From positions 1,426,001 to 1,490,000 of the forward strand of contig NZ_JAPEOZ010000001.1 of NCBI RefSeq assembly GCF_026340655.1: 64,000 nucleotides of DNA. The letters are read 5' to 3'. The notes below the pieces were generated by a model. It saw only the letters and a program-made list of their open reading frames with translations, did not search any database and was not told the origin of the DNA. A program made the translations under genes and the position numbers. Shown here in pieces: positions 49,851 through 59,597 of the stretch. Source of the DNA: Streptomyces sp. NBC_01275. GTDB lineage: Bacteria > Actinomycetota > Actinomycetes > Streptomycetales > Streptomycetaceae. Within the stretch, counting starts at the first letter, position 1; each line of letters starts with the position of its first letter.

Positions 49851-51716
49851 ATGGATTTCGGCATGCAGGGCCCCGAGGCCCCGGCCGACCTCGCCTGGCT
49901 ACGAGGCGTGGACGCCTACACCATGGGCGCCTACCCGCAGGCGGAGGAGGAGTTCCGCACCGCGGTGCGGATCGATCCCGGGATGGCCGACGGCTGGCTC
50001 GGACTGCACGCGCTGCGCGTCGACACGACGACCGCGCTGCTCAGGATGTTCCGCCACCGCGAGCGCTTCGGCGAACAGCGCACCCGGCACCGCCGCACGC
50101 TCAACTCCTGGTACTGGCTGGGCTGGTGGGTGCAACCGGTGCTGGAGAGCCCGCGCGATCTGCTCCTGGCGCACGCCTCGCACTGGCTGGACGGCCGCCA
50201 TGTGCCCGAGCTGGACCGGGCGCTCGCCGGACTCCCGCCCGTCGACGCCGACCACCAGGTCCGCTTCCTGCACGCGTGTCGCGCCTATCTGGTCAAGGAC
50301 TGGGACCAGCTCGTCCGGCACACCGACCCGCTGCTCGACGATCCGCTGCTCGGCATAGAGGCCGGTCTGTTCGGCGGCATGGCCCGGGTGCGGCTGGAGA
50401 TGTACGGACAGGCCGAGCCCCTGCTGTCCGCGGCTCTGATGCGCTGCCGCAGCGAGCAGCCGCAGCGCAAGGAGCTGCGGTACTGGCTGGCCCGCGCCCA
50501 CGAGGGCACCGGCCGCTCGGCGGCCGCCCTCCCCCTGTACCGGGCGGTGCACCGCGTCGACCCCGCCTTCATGGACACCTCCGCGCGGCTCGCGGCGATC
50601 GCCGAGGGCGACGGCTACGACGACTCCGCCGACCTCGCGGCGATCACGCTCACCGGGGTCGGGCAGGACGTCGGGGACGGGCCGGACGGACTCGACCCGC
50701 TCTTCGGCCTCGAAGGCCGGGACCTGAAGCTCACCGACCCCGCCGACCTCCCGCCCGGCGGCCCCCTGACCTCGGCGGCCGACCCCGCGGTGCGCCACAA
50801 GACGACCGGAGTCTCCCCGCTGCCGGCCGGACCCACCGACCCCGTCTTACTCGAGGAAGCGCTCGCCGAACTGGAGCGCATGGTGGGCCTGGAACCGGTG
50901 AAACGCCAGGTCAAGGCCCTGTCGGCGCAGCTCAACATGGCCCGGCTGCGAGCCGGGCAGGGCCTTCCGGTCCAGCCGCCGAAACGGCACTTCGTCTTCT
51001 CCGGCCCCTCCGGCACCGGTAAGACCACGGTGGCCCGCATCCTCGGCCGCGTCTTCTACGCCCTCGGTCTGCTCGGCGGCGACCACCTCGTGGAAGCCCA
51101 GCGCGCCGACCTGGTCGGCGAGTACCTCGGCCAGACCGCCGTGAAGGCCAACGAACTCATCGACTCCGCCCTCGGCGGCGTGCTCTTCGTCGACGAGGCC
51201 TACTCGCTCTCCAACTCCGGCTACGGCAAGGGCGACGCCTACGGCGACGAGGCCCTGCAGGTGCTGCTCAAGCGGGCCGAGGACAACCGGGACCACCTGG
51301 TGGTGATCCTGGCCGGCTACCCGGAGGGCATGGACCGTCTGCTGGCCGCGAACCCCGGACTCTCCTCCCGCTTCACGACCCGCGTCGACTTCCCCTCCTA
51401 CCGCCCCCTCGAGCTCACCTCCATCGGCGAGGTGCTGGCCACGGAGAACGGTGACGTGTGGGACGAGGAGGCCCTGGACGAGCTGCGCTCGATCGCCGGG
51501 CACGTCGTCGACCAGGGCTGGATCGACGAGCTGGGCAACGGCCGGTTCCTGCGGACGCTGTACGAGAAGAGCTGCGCGTACAGGGATCTGCGGCTGTCGA
51601 TGTACCCGGGCTCGCTGAGCCGCGACGACCTGTCGACGCTGCGGCTGCCGGATCTGATGCAGGCGTACGGCGAGGTGCTGTCGGGGCGGGGGCCGCAGGA
51701 TCCGTCGGCGATGTGA
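49851..51716 (+). CDS. EccA/CbbX-like AAA+ ATPase with N-terminal TPR-like domain
   Basis: A 621-residue protein. The N-terminal half is helical TPR-like repeats (YPQAEEEFRTAVRIDPGMAD, AALPLYRAVHRVDPAFMDTS). The AAA+ module starts at about 340: MVGLEPVKRQVKALSAQL, Walker A GPSGTGKTTVARILG (about 385-392), VEAQRADLVGEYLGQTAVKA pore-side segment, Walker B VLFVDEAYSL (about 444-452), sensor YGDEALQVLLKRAEDNR and the arginine finger region FTTRVDFPSY. This is the layout of EccA of ESX secretion and of CbbX. No ESX genes lie next to it. ATG 49851 with GGGGGA upstream is preferred to GTG 49839. Confidence 0.88.
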   Translation: MDFGMQGPEAPADLAWLRGVDAYTMGAYPQAEEEFRTAVRIDPGMADGWLGLHALRVDTTTALLRMFRHRERFGEQRTRHRRTLNSWYWLGWWVQPVLESPRDLLLAHASHWLDGRHVPELDRALAGLPPVDADHQVRFLHACRAYLVKDWDQLVRHTDPLLDDPLLGIEAGLFGGMARVRLEMYGQAEPLLSAALMRCRSEQPQRKELRYWLARAHEGTGRSAAALPLYRAVHRVDPAFMDTSARLAAIAEGDGYDDSADLAAITLTGVGQDVGDGPDGLDPLFGLEGRDLKLTDPADLPPGGPLTSAADPAVRHKTTGVSPLPAGPTDPVLLEEALAELERMVGLEPVKRQVKALSAQLNMARLRAGQGLPVQPPKRHFVFSGPSGTGKTTVARILGRVFYALGLLGGDHLVEAQRADLVGEYLGQTAVKANELIDSALGGVLFVDEAYSLSNSGYGKGDAYGDEALQVLLKRAEDNRDHLVVILAGYPEGMDRLLAANPGLSSRFTTRVDFPSYRPLELTSIGEVLATENGDVWDEEALDELRSIAGHVVDQGWIDELGNGRFLRTLYEKSCAYRDLRLSMYPGSLSRDDLSTLRLPDLMQAYGEVLSGRGPQDPSAM

Positions 51717-51734
51717 CGGATCCCGCGGCCCTCC

Positions 51735-52865
51735 TCAGCCGGCCAGCGCCTCCTCGGGCGACGGGGGTCCCCCGGGCTCGACCGGAGCCGAGACCTTGGG
51801 CGAGCTCGCCCGCGGCTCCGTCAGCCGCACCTCGGGCACCGGGACGTCCCGGTGCGCGGGGTCGGTGACCTCGCCCACCAGCAGCTCCAGCACGTCCTCC
51901 AGGGCGACCAGTCCGAGCACCTTGCCGGACGCGTCCGCGACCTGGGCCAGATGGGTCGCCGCCCGTCGCATCACGGTCAGGGCGTCGTCCAGCGGCAGTT
52001 CCGAGCGCAGCGTCGTCATCGGACGCCACACCTGCTGCGGCACGGCCCGCTCGGAGTCCTCCAGGTCGAGGACGTCCTTCACATGCAGATAGCCCATGAA
52101 GGCGCCGTTGTCCGCGGCGACCGGGAAGCGGGAGTAGCCGGTGCGGGCGGTGAGCGCGACGATCTCGCCGGGCGTGACCGCCGGACCGACCGTCACCAGG
52201 GACTCGCGGCCCAGCAGGACGTCCGTCACCGGGCGCGAGCCCAGCTCCAGCGCGTCCTCCAGCCGCTCCTGCTCCTCGGGGTCGAGGAGCCCTGCCTGGC
52301 CGGAGTCCTCCACCAGCCGGTTGAGCTGCTCGCTGGTGAAGACCGCCTCGACCTCGTCCTTGGGCTCGACGTGGAAGAGCCGCAGGATGCCCTGGGCGCA
52401 GGCGCCGAGGGCGACGGTGATCGGCCGGCAGACGCGGGCGAAGGCGACCAGGCCGGGGCTGAGCCACAGCGCGGCCTTCTCGGGGGCGGCCATCGCGAGA
52501 TTCTTCGGGACCATCTCGCCGATGACGAGGTGGAAGAAGACCACGGCGGCCAGCGCGATCACATAGCCCAGCGGGTGGATCATGCCGTGCGGGAGGTGGA
52601 TGCCCTCGAAGAGCGGCTCCAGCAGCTTCGCGACCGTCGGCTCGGCGACCGCGCCCAGGGTGAGGGAGCAGACGGTGATGCCGAACTGGGCGGCGGCCAT
52701 CATCTGGGGCAGCCGCTCCAGGCCGTACAGGACCTGGCGGGCGCGGGCGGTGCCGAGCGGTTCGATCTGGCTGCGGCGGACGGAGATCAGGGCGAACTCG
52801 GCGCCGACGAAGAAGCCGTTGGTGAGCACGAGCAGCGCGGCGAAGAGAAGTTGGAGGGCGCTCAT
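51735..52865 (-). CDS. CNNM/CorC-type transporter-associated protein (DUF21 and CBS)
   Basis: A 376-residue protein. An N-terminal DUF21 membrane domain (LLFAALLVLTNGFFVGAEFA, then FFHLVIGEMVPKNLAM) precedes a CBS pair (VTVGPAVTPGEIVALTARTG and LVALEDVLELLVGEV) and a short acidic tail without a CorC domain. CNNM/CorC proteins are linked to Mg2+ or Co2+ export. Its ATG overlaps the stop of the neighbouring homologue (ATGA, 52862-52865). The two paralogues probably form a heterodimer. Confidence 0.9.
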   Translation of the reverse strand: MSALQLLFAALLVLTNGFFVGAEFALISVRRSQIEPLGTARARQVLYGLERLPQMMAAAQFGITVCSLTLGAVAEPTVAKLLEPLFEGIHLPHGMIHPLGYVIALAAVVFFHLVIGEMVPKNLAMAAPEKAALWLSPGLVAFARVCRPITVALGACAQGILRLFHVEPKDEVEAVFTSEQLNRLVEDSGQAGLLDPEEQERLEDALELGSRPVTDVLLGRESLVTVGPAVTPGEIVALTARTGYSRFPVAADNGAFMGYLHVKDVLDLEDSERAVPQQVWRPMTTLRSELPLDDALTVMRRAATHLAQVADASGKVLGLVALEDVLELLVGEVTDPAHRDVPVPEVRLTEPRASSPKVSAPVEPGGPPSPEEALAG

Positions 52866-54187
52866 CGGGCTACCTCCACGACCTGACCGGTCCGCACCAG
52901 CCGGACCCGTTCGGCCCGGTAGTGGCCGACGCGGCGCACCGCGAGCCGCCAGCCGGGCAGGTCGGCCCGGTCCCCGACGGCCGGGATCCGGCCGAGCAGG
53001 TCGGCGACGAGGCCGGCGACCGTCTCGTACGGCCCCTCGGGCACGTCCAGGCCTATGCGCTGGAGGGTGTCGACGCGGCAGCTGCCGTCGACGTCCCAGG
53101 CGGGCCTGCCGTCCTCGGGCGGGGCGGCGGCCAGTTCGGGGCTGTCCTGCCCGTCGTGCTCGTCGCGGACCTCGCCGACGATCTCCTCGACGATGTCCTC
53201 CAGGGTGACCACCCCGGCCGTGCCGCCGTACTCGTCGACGACGACGGCGATGGGCTGCTCGCTGCGCAGCCGGGCCAGCAGGGGCTGGACGGGCAGGGTC
53301 TCGGGGACCAGCAGCGCCGGGCGGGCGATGCGGGCGAGGGGGGTGCGCAGCCGGTCGTGGACGGGGACGGCCAGGGCGTCCTTGAGGTGGACCATGCCGA
53401 CGATCTCGTCGATCTTCTCGCGGTAGACGGGGAAACGGGACAGGCCGGTGGCGCGGGTCAGGTTGACCACGTCCTCGGCGGTGGCCGAGGCCTGCAGGGC
53501 GCTGACCTTCACGCGCGGGGTCATGACGTGCTGCGCGGTGAGCTCGGCCAGGGACAGGGTCCGGACGAACAGGTCGGCCGTGTCCTGTTCCAGGGTGCCG
53601 GCCTGGGCCGAGTGACGGGCCAGGGAGACGAGTTCGCCGGGGGTGCGGGCGGAGGCCAGCTCCTCGGCAGGCTCGACGCCCAGGGCGCGCACCAGGCGGT
53701 TGGCGACCGTGTTCAGGACGGCGATGACCGGCCGGAACAGCCGGGAGAAGGCGTGCTGCGGGCCGGCCACGAACCGTGCGACCTGCAGCGGCTTGGACAC
53801 CGCCCAGTTCTTGGGCACCAGTTCGCCGATCACCATCTGCACGGCGGACGCCAGCAGCATGCCGACCACGACGGCGACCCCGGAGACGGCGCCTTCGGGG
53901 ACGCCGATCGCGGTGAACGGTCCGTGCAGCAGCTCGGCGAGCGCCGGTTCGGCGAGCATGCCGACGACGAGGGAGGTGATGGTGATGCCGAGCTGGGTGC
54001 CCGAGAGCTGGAAGGACAGCTCCTTGAGCGACTCGACGACCGTACGGGCTCGTCGGTCGCCCTCGGCGGCGGCCTTCTCCGCTTCCGGGCGCTCGACCGT
54101 GACCAGGCCGAACTCGGCGGCCACGAAGAAGCCGTTGGCGAGGATGAGCAGGAACGCGGCTCCGAGGAGCAGCAGGGGGATGGTCAT
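52862..54187 (-). CDS. CNNM/CorC-type protein with HlyC/CorC domain
   Basis: A 441-residue paralogue of the gene downstream. DUF21 membrane domain (LLLGAAFLLILANGFFVAAE, MLLASAVQMVIGELVPKNWA), CBS pair (VMTPRVKVSALQASATAEDV, VDEYGGTAGVVTLEDIVEEI) and a C-terminal CorC_HlyC domain (WDVDGSCRVDTLQRIGLDVP). The pair sits on the minus strand and is translationally coupled. ATG 54187. Probable Mg2+/divalent-ion export or regulation; the exact ion is not deducible. Confidence 0.92.
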   Translation of the reverse strand: MTIPLLLLGAAFLLILANGFFVAAEFGLVTVERPEAEKAAAEGDRRARTVVESLKELSFQLSGTQLGITITSLVVGMLAEPALAELLHGPFTAIGVPEGAVSGVAVVVGMLLASAVQMVIGELVPKNWAVSKPLQVARFVAGPQHAFSRLFRPVIAVLNTVANRLVRALGVEPAEELASARTPGELVSLARHSAQAGTLEQDTADLFVRTLSLAELTAQHVMTPRVKVSALQASATAEDVVNLTRATGLSRFPVYREKIDEIVGMVHLKDALAVPVHDRLRTPLARIARPALLVPETLPVQPLLARLRSEQPIAVVVDEYGGTAGVVTLEDIVEEIVGEVRDEHDGQDSPELAAAPPEDGRPAWDVDGSCRVDTLQRIGLDVPEGPYETVAGLVADLLGRIPAVGDRADLPGWRLAVRRVGHYRAERVRLVRTGQVVEVAR

Positions 54188-54306
54188 GCCGCCGCCTCGA
54201 TGGGTCGGGAGGGGGCGGCGCAGGTACTACAGGACGATCCGTCCATCGCTGGAGGGAGTCACTCCTCGGGTAGCAGGGGGCCTCTGAAGACCGGGGGGAA
54301 CATCAG

Positions 54307-54337
54307 TGGCGGAGGCGCGACGAAAACGCCTCCGCCA
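54307..54337 (-). terminator. Hairpin after the PH-domain gene
   Basis: TGGCGGAGGCG (54307-54317) and CGCCTCCGCCA (54327-54337) pair perfectly across a 9-nt loop between the PH-domain stop at 54387 and the start of the CNNM operon at 54187. It probably ends the rib/his transcript. Confidence 0.7.
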
Positions 54338-54386
54338 ACAGATTAATCAAGACATGGCCGTGTACGGCAGGGTGGACGGCCCCGAG

Positions 54387-54860
54387 TCAGCCCTGATGTT
54401 GCTCGGGGTCCGCCGTGGAGCGCGCTTCGGCGAGCGCTCGCAGGGTGCGCGCGTCGGCGATGGCGCGCTGCTTGGCGATGCCGGGCTGGATGCCGAGCGC
54501 GGGCAGGCTGGTGCCGTCGCTGAGGTCGAGGAACACCCAGGGGTCGCCGGGACGCAGGTTCACCCGGAGGATCTCCGCCCAGGCCAGACGGCGTTTCGAG
54601 GCGATGTTGACGACCGTGACACCGGAGTCGTCGGCGACGACCCGCACCCGTGCGAGCAGGGCCAGCACCCAGAAGATGAGCGCCCCGGTGACGATGAAGC
54701 TGAGCCGTTCGCCGGGGCCGAGCTGCTCCAGGAGCAGGGCGACGGCGGCGATGACGAGAAAGATCACCACTCCGGCCGTGAGCAGCACCGCGCGGGTGCG
54801 GCCCGGCCGGAAGGTGACGGGAAGAACGGGAAGACTGGACATCTCGGACATCTCAGACAC
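54387..54860 (-). CDS. PH-domain membrane protein
   Basis: A 157-residue protein. Two membrane helices (LLTAGVVIFLVIAAVALLLE, FIVTGALIFWVLALLARV) are followed by a bacterial PH-type strand set (VVADDSGVTVVNIASKRRLA, WAEILRVNLRPGDPWVFLDL). The first residues repeat MSEMSEMSS from a 9-bp tandem duplication. It follows hisG on the same strand by 36 nt. Similar DUF-type PH proteins follow hisG in several actinobacteria, as I recall. Function unknown. Confidence 0.75.
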   Translation of the reverse strand: MSEMSEMSSLPVLPVTFRPGRTRAVLLTAGVVIFLVIAAVALLLEQLGPGERLSFIVTGALIFWVLALLARVRVVADDSGVTVVNIASKRRLAWAEILRVNLRPGDPWVFLDLSDGTSLPALGIQPGIAKQRAIADARTLRALAEARSTADPEQHQG

Positions 54861-54896
54861 CTCTACGCGAACCCCTCCAGGACCTTTCCGGGTCCC

Positions 54897-55754
54897 TCAG
54901 AGACGGCAGGCGTGGATGGCCGTGGTCAGGATGGCGCGGGCGCCGATGTCGTACAGGTCGTCCATGATCCGCTGGGCCTCCTTGGCGGGGACCATGGCGC
55001 GGACGGCGACCCAGCCCTCGTTGTGCAGCGGGGAGACGGTCGGCGACTCCAGGCCCGGGGTCAGCGCGACGGCCTTCTCGAGCTGCTCGACCCGGCAGTC
55101 GTAGTCCATCATCACGTACGTCCGGGCGACCAGGACGCCCTGGAGGCGGCGCAGGAACTGCTGCACCTTGGGCTCGGCGGCGTCCTCGGCGTCGGCGCCC
55201 ACCCGGCGGATGACGACGGCCTCGGACTTCATGATCGGGTCGCCGAAGACCTCGAGCCCCGCGTTGCGCAGGGAGGTGCCGGTCTCGACGACGTCCGCGA
55301 TGACCTCGGCGACGCCCAGCTCGATCGCGGTCTCGACGGCGCCGTCGAGGTGGACGACGGAGGCGTCGACGCCCTGGTCGGCGAGGTGCTTGGCGACGAT
55401 GCCCTCGTAGGAGGTGGCCACCGTCTTGCCGGCCAGGTCCGCGATGCCGGTGGCCGTGCCGGGCTTGGCGGCGAAGCGGAAGGTGGAGCGGGCGAAGCCG
55501 AGCGGCAGGATCGGCTCGGCGTTGGCGCCGGAGTCGATGAGCAGGTCGCGGCCGGTGATGCCGATGTCGAGGCGGCCGGAGGAGACGTAGATCGCGATGT
55601 CGCGGGGGCGGAGGTAGAAGAACTCGACCTCGTTCTCCGGGTCGACGATCCGCAGCTCCTTGCTCTCGCGGCGCTGCAGGTAGCCGGCCTCATGCAGCAT
55701 GTCCGCCGCAGGTCCTGACAGGGAACCCTTGTTGGGGACGGCGATGCGCAGCAT
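54897..55754 (-). CDS. hisG: ATP phosphoribosyltransferase (long form)
   Basis: A 285-residue HisG_L enzyme, first step of histidine synthesis (ATP plus PRPP to phosphoribosyl-ATP). Landmarks: LRIAVPNKGSL, RPRDIAIYVSSGRLDIGITG, the PRPP-binding segment EVIADVVETGTSLRNAGLEV and the C-terminal ACT-like domain (PTVSPLHNEGWVAVRAMVP) that mediates histidine feedback inhibition. Start ATG 55754. It follows hisE on the same strand by 48 nt. The rest of the his operon is elsewhere. Confidence 0.96.
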   Translation of the reverse strand: MLRIAVPNKGSLSGPAADMLHEAGYLQRRESKELRIVDPENEVEFFYLRPRDIAIYVSSGRLDIGITGRDLLIDSGANAEPILPLGFARSTFRFAAKPGTATGIADLAGKTVATSYEGIVAKHLADQGVDASVVHLDGAVETAIELGVAEVIADVVETGTSLRNAGLEVFGDPIMKSEAVVIRRVGADAEDAAEPKVQQFLRRLQGVLVARTYVMMDYDCRVEQLEKAVALTPGLESPTVSPLHNEGWVAVRAMVPAKEAQRIMDDLYDIGARAILTTAIHACRL

Positions 55755-55802
55755 GAGGTCGGCTTCCTTCGCGTGAAATGGGATGAACTGTCTGAAAGGG
55801 TT

Positions 55803-56075
55803 TTACAGGTGGGCGTAGACGTCGTCCAGCGTAATTCCGCGGGCGACCATCATCACCTGGACGTGGTAGAGCAGCTGCGAGATCTCCTCGGCGGCTGCCT
55901 CCTTGCCCTCGTACTCGGCGGCCATCCAGACCTCGGCGGCCTCTTCGACGACCTTCTTGCCGATGGCATGGACGCCCTTGCCGACCAGTTCTGCGGTGCG
56001 GGAAGTGGCGGGGTCGCCGGTGGCGGCCTTCTGCTGGAGCTCGGAGAAGAGCCCCTCGAACGTCTTCTTGGACAT
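55803..56075 (-). CDS. hisE: Phosphoribosyl-ATP pyrophosphatase
   Basis: A 90-residue HisE, all-alpha MazG-like pyrophosphatase, second step of histidine synthesis. The EExxE motif appears in [20 protein letters not shown] then [17 protein letters not shown] 56075 ([14 protein letters not shown]) is preferred over GTG 56087. It lies 34 nt after ribH and 48 nt before hisG, so riboflavin and histidine genes appear to share a transcript. Confidence 0.96.
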   Translation of the reverse strand: MSKKTFEGLFSELQQKAATGDPATSRTAELVGKGVHAIGKKVVEEAAEVWMAAEYEGKEAAAEEISQLLYHVQVMMVARGITLDDVYAHL

Positions 56076-56109
56076 GGTGCTGCCCACCCTAGCCGTTGTG
56101 CCGGACTGC

Positions 56110-56595
56110 CTACCTCCAGGGTTCGGATACTGAGCGGAGGATGGCCGCGGTCGCCACCGCCGCCGTCACCGCCTCATGGCCCTTGTCCTCGTTCGAGCCC
56201 TCGATGCCGGCCCGGTCCAGGGCCTGCTCCTCGGTGTCACAGGTCAGCACGCCCATGCCTACGGGGACGCCGGTCTCGACGGAGACCTGGGTGAGGCCCT
56301 GGGTGACGCCCTGGCACACGTACTCGAAGTGGGGGGTGCCGCCGCGGATGACGACGCCCAGGGCCACGATCGCGTCGTAGCCGCGGCCCGCGAGGACCTT
56401 GGCGACGACCGGGAGCTCCCAGCTGCCGGGGACCCTCAGCAGGGTCGGCTCGTCGATGCCCAGGTCGTGCAGGGCGCGCAGCGCGCCGTCGACCAGACCG
56501 TCCATCACCTTCTCGTGCCACTGTGCCGCGATGACGGCGACCCTGAGGTCACCCACATTGCGTACGGACAGTTCCGGTGCGCCCTTGCCGCTCAC
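56110..56595 (-). CDS. ribH: 6,7-dimethyl-8-ribityllumazine synthase
   Basis: A 161-residue lumazine synthase. [40 protein letters not shown] (substrate loop), [20 protein letters not shown] with catalytic His and [14 protein letters not shown] are all present. It joins 5-amino-6-ribitylamino-uracil to the DHBP made by RibBA. Last of the four rib genes in the riboswitch-led operon, 24 nt after ribBA. Confidence 0.97.
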   Translation of the reverse strand: MSGKGAPELSVRNVGDLRVAVIAAQWHEKVMDGLVDGALRALHDLGIDEPTLLRVPGSWELPVVAKVLAGRGYDAIVALGVVIRGGTPHFEYVCQGVTQGLTQVSVETGVPVGMGVLTCDTEEQALDRAGIEGSNEDKGHEAVTAAVATAAILRSVSEPWR

Positions 56596-56619
56596 ATCTC
56601 TCCTCTGGTGCTTTGCCGC

Positions 56620-57909
56620 TTACTGGTTGCCGCAGGGGGACACGGGGGCCGTGTCCAGCCAGGGCAGGTCGTGTCCCATCCGGTCCCGCTTGGTGCGCAG
56701 GTAGCGGATGTTGTGCTCGCCGGCCTGCACGGGCATCGGCTCGCGCGCGACGACCTCGATGCCGCCCCGCACGAGCGCGTCCGTCTTCTCCGGGTTGTTG
56801 GTCATCAGGCGCACGCTGCGCACACCGAGGTCGTCGAGGATCCGGGCGCCGGCCGCGTAGTCCCGGGCGTCGGCGGGCAGGCCCAGCTCCAGGTTGGCGT
56901 CGAGGGTGTCGTGGCCCTGCTCCTGAAGCTCGTACGCCCGCAGCTTGGACAGCAGGCCGATGCCGCGGCCCTCGTGTCCGCGCAGGTAGACGACCACGCC
57001 CCGGCCCTCGCTCTGGATGCGCTGCAGGGACGCGTCGAGCTGGGGGCCGCAGTCGCAGCGCAGGGAGGCGAAGACGTCGCCGGTGAGGCATTCGGAGTGG
57101 ACGCGGACCAGGACGTCCTCGCCGTCGCCGAGGTCGCCGTGGACGAGGGCGACGTGCTCGACGCCGTCGGCGGTGGAGCGGTAGCCGTACGCGGTGAACG
57201 TGCCGTGGACGGTGGGCAGTCGGGTCTCGGCCTCGCGACGGACGGTGGGCTCGGCGCTGCCGCGGTAGGCGATCAGGTCCTCGATGGAGATGATCGTCAG
57301 GCCGTGCTTGCGGGCGAACGGGATCAGCTCGGGCAGCCGCAGCATGCGGCCGTCCTCGCCGGCGATCTCGACGATCGCGCCGGCCGGGCGCAGTCCCGCC
57401 AGACGGGCGAGGTCGACGGCGGCCTCGGTGTGGCCGTTGCGGGTGAGGACGCCGCCCGGCTTGGCGCGCAGCGGGAAGATGTGGCCCGGGCGGACGAAGT
57501 CGCTCGCCTCGGCGTCGCCGCTCGCCAGGAGCCGGAGGGTGGCGGCGCGGTCGGCGGCGGAGATGCCGGTGGTCACGCCGTGGGCGCCGGAGGCGTCGAC
57601 GGAGACCGTGAAGGCGGTCTTCATCGACTCGGTGTTGTCCTCGACCATCTGCGGGAGCTTCAGGCGCTCCAGTTCGTCGCTCTCCATGGGGGCGCAGATC
57701 AGGCCGCGGCACTCGCTCATCATGAACGCGACGATCTCGGGGGTGGCCTTCTCGGCGGCGATGACGAGGTCGCCCTCGTTCTCGCGGTCCTCGTCGTCGA
57801 CGACCACGACCGGGCGGCCGGCCGCGATGTCGGCGATGGCCTGCTCGACGGGGTCGAGCGCGAAGTCCTCGATGCCGTCCGTGCTGTAGAGAATCGGTGC
57901 CGTGCTCAT
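56620..57909 (-). CDS. ribBA: Bifunctional DHBP synthase / GTP cyclohydrolase II
   Basis: A 429-residue fusion. The N-terminal DHBP synthase (RibB, about 15-210) has [40 protein letters not shown] and [17 protein letters not shown]. The C-terminal GTP cyclohydrolase II (RibA) has [20 protein letters not shown], the zinc Cys triad, and [20 protein letters not shown]. It makes both precursors of riboflavin. Start ATG 57909 overlaps the stop of the transporter gene (ATGA, 57906-57909). Confidence 0.97.
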   Translation of the reverse strand: MSTAPILYSTDGIEDFALDPVEQAIADIAAGRPVVVVDDEDRENEGDLVIAAEKATPEIVAFMMSECRGLICAPMESDELERLKLPQMVEDNTESMKTAFTVSVDASGAHGVTTGISAADRAATLRLLASGDAEASDFVRPGHIFPLRAKPGGVLTRNGHTEAAVDLARLAGLRPAGAIVEIAGEDGRMLRLPELIPFARKHGLTIISIEDLIAYRGSAEPTVRREAETRLPTVHGTFTAYGYRSTADGVEHVALVHGDLGDGEDVLVRVHSECLTGDVFASLRCDCGPQLDASLQRIQSEGRGVVVYLRGHEGRGIGLLSKLRAYELQEQGHDTLDANLELGLPADARDYAAGARILDDLGVRSVRLMTNNPEKTDALVRGGIEVVAREPMPVQAGEHNIRYLRTKRDRMGHDLPWLDTAPVSPCGNQ

Positions 57910-58547
57910 GCCGGCGCTCCTTCCAGAGCGGGCTGCGCGCCCTTGCGGGAGCGCAGCCACCAGTCGCGCATGCCCCACAGGACGAGCGCGCCGTAGATGA
58001 CGTAGACGAAGCCGGAGAAGGCGTAGCCGTTGGCGAAGTTCAGGGGGACGCCGACGAGGTCGACGAGGAGCCAGGCGATCCAGAACTCGACCATGCCGCG
58101 GGCCTGGGCGTACATGGCGACGACGGTGCCGACGAAGATGTAGGCGTCCGGCCAGGGGTCCCAGGACAGGGACGGGTAGGCCTTGAAGAGGAGGGCCACG
58201 GCGACCGTGCCGACGGCGGCGGCGCCGGCCATCGCCGCGCGCTCGCGCCAGGTGGCGAAGCGCGGGGTGATGGCGCCGTCCGTGGCGCTGCCCTTGGTGC
58301 GGTTCCACTGCCACCAGCCGTACAGGGCGACGACCATGACGACGACCTGCTTGCCCGCGCTGCCGGCCAGATGGCCGTAGAACGCCGTGAAGAGGACGAC
58401 GCCGGAGAGGAACTGCACCGGCCAGGTCCACAGCGAGCGTCGCCAGCCGAGGGCGAGGGTGATCAGGCCGAGGATGTTGCCGATCATGTCCGACCAGATG
58501 ATGTGCTGGTCGAGCAGGACGAAGGCCTCGGAGTTCAGCCAGTTCAC
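57906..58547 (-). CDS. ribM: PnuC-family riboflavin transporter (RibM-type)
   Basis: A 213-residue membrane protein with six to seven helices and PnuC family motifs ([68 protein letters not shown]). In Streptomyces and Corynebacterium, RibM/PnuX proteins of this family sit in rib operons and take up riboflavin or roseoflavin; nicotinamide riboside is the classic PnuC substrate. Its place between ribE and ribBA under an FMN riboswitch points strongly to riboflavin. Stop-start overlap with both neighbours (58544-58547 and 57906-57909). Confidence 0.88.
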   Translation of the reverse strand: MNWLNSEAFVLLDQHIIWSDMIGNILGLITLALGWRRSLWTWPVQFLSGVVLFTAFYGHLAGSAGKQVVVMVVALYGWWQWNRTKGSATDGAITPRFATWRERAAMAGAAAVGTVAVALLFKAYPSLSWDPWPDAYIFVGTVVAMYAQARGMVEFWIAWLLVDLVGVPLNFANGYAFSGFVYVIYGALVLWGMRDWWLRSRKGAQPALEGAPA

Positions 58548-59179
58548 CGGCCCGCTCCCTGCGTGTTCGCGCCCTGGGTGTGCGCGCCCTGCGTGTTCGC
58601 GAGGAGGCGCTCGACGTACTTGGCGACGATGTCGACCTCGAGGTTGACCGGGTCGCCGGGCTGCTTGAGGCCGAGGGTCGTCAGGGCGAGGGTGGTGGGG
58701 ATGAGGCTGACGGTGAAGTGGTCCGGGCCGGCGTCGACGACGGTGAGGCTGATGCCGTCGACGGTGATGGAGCCCTTCTCCACGACGTACCGGGCGAGGT
58801 CGGCGGGGAGGGAGATCTTGATGATCTCCCAGTTCTCGGAGGGCTTGCGCTCCAACACCGCGCCGGTGCCGTCGACATGACCCTGCACGATGTGCCCGCC
58901 GAGGCGCGCGCCGACGGCGGTGGGGCGTTCGAGGTTGACGCGGGAGCCGACGCCGAGGGCGCCGAGGCTGGAGCGGTTCAGGGTCTCCGCCATGACGTCG
59001 GCGGTGAACTCGTCGCCCTCGTGCTCGACGACGGTGAGACAGACTCCGTTCACGGCGATGGAGTCGCCGTGCTTCGCGCCGTCGGTGACGACGGGGCCGC
59101 GCAGCCGGAAGCGGGAGGCGTCGCCGAGATTCTCGACGGCGGTGACCTCACCCAGTTCTTCGACGATTCCGGTGAACAC
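58544..59179 (-). CDS. ribE: Riboflavin synthase, alpha subunit
   Basis: A 211-residue riboflavin synthase. [19 protein letters not shown] starts the first lumazine-binding repeat, [20 protein letters not shown] and GDxVNLERP-like [20 protein letters not shown] follow; the second repeat has [16 protein letters not shown] and [16 protein letters not shown]. It dismutates two lumazines to riboflavin. Odd feature: the protein ends [18 protein letters not shown], three copies of a 5-residue unit made by 18-21 bp tandem repeats (58554-58605). ATG 59179 with AGGAGGACCCGGGAAG upstream. First gene behind the FMN riboswitch. Confidence 0.96.
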   Translation of the reverse strand: MFTGIVEELGEVTAVENLGDASRFRLRGPVVTDGAKHGDSIAVNGVCLTVVEHEGDEFTADVMAETLNRSSLGALGVGSRVNLERPTAVGARLGGHIVQGHVDGTGAVLERKPSENWEIIKISLPADLARYVVEKGSITVDGISLTVVDAGPDHFTVSLIPTTLALTTLGLKQPGDPVNLEVDIVAKYVERLLANTQGAHTQGANTQGAGR

Positions 59180-59331
59180 TTCCCGGGTCCTCCTGCCTCA
59201 ATAGGGCACGGACTCCGGGGCCTGTCGATGACGACAGCAAGTACGGACAACGACACCGGGGGCGACGCCGGACAGACTCGTCCACGGACGAGTACATATA
59301 CGGCGGCGCGCACGAATGCCCGCCCGCCGCG

Positions 59332-59454
59332 CACTGCCTCCCATCCGGACTTTAACCGTCGGTCCAGGAATTTCACCTGGTCAACCGGCCGCTGGAAGCG
59401 ACCGGGTCGCGGACTGTAACCGCCGGTTCGGACTTTCACCGACCCCGGAGTGCG
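59332..59454 (-). promoter_or_regulatory. FMN riboswitch (RFN element)
   Basis: On the minus strand the conserved RFN cores occur in order: CGGTGAAAGTCCG, CCGGCGGTTACAGTCC, GGTGAAATTCCTG, ACCGACGGTTAAAGTCCGGATGGGAG-type end and AGTGCG. It ends about 150 nt before the ribE start, with an intervening expression platform. It senses FMN and should shut down ribE-ribM-ribBA-ribH when flavin is plentiful. Confidence 0.95.
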
Positions 59455-59597
59455 CTGCTTTAGGTACAGGGTCAGTGTGCCACGCCCGATCCAGGTCCAT
59501 CCAGGCGATGGCTGTGGGGTGGCTCACAGGGGGCGTCCATGGACTTCTCGGGCGGCCGCAAGGGGCCCAACCCTCCAGCAGGGAAGCTTGCTTGAGA

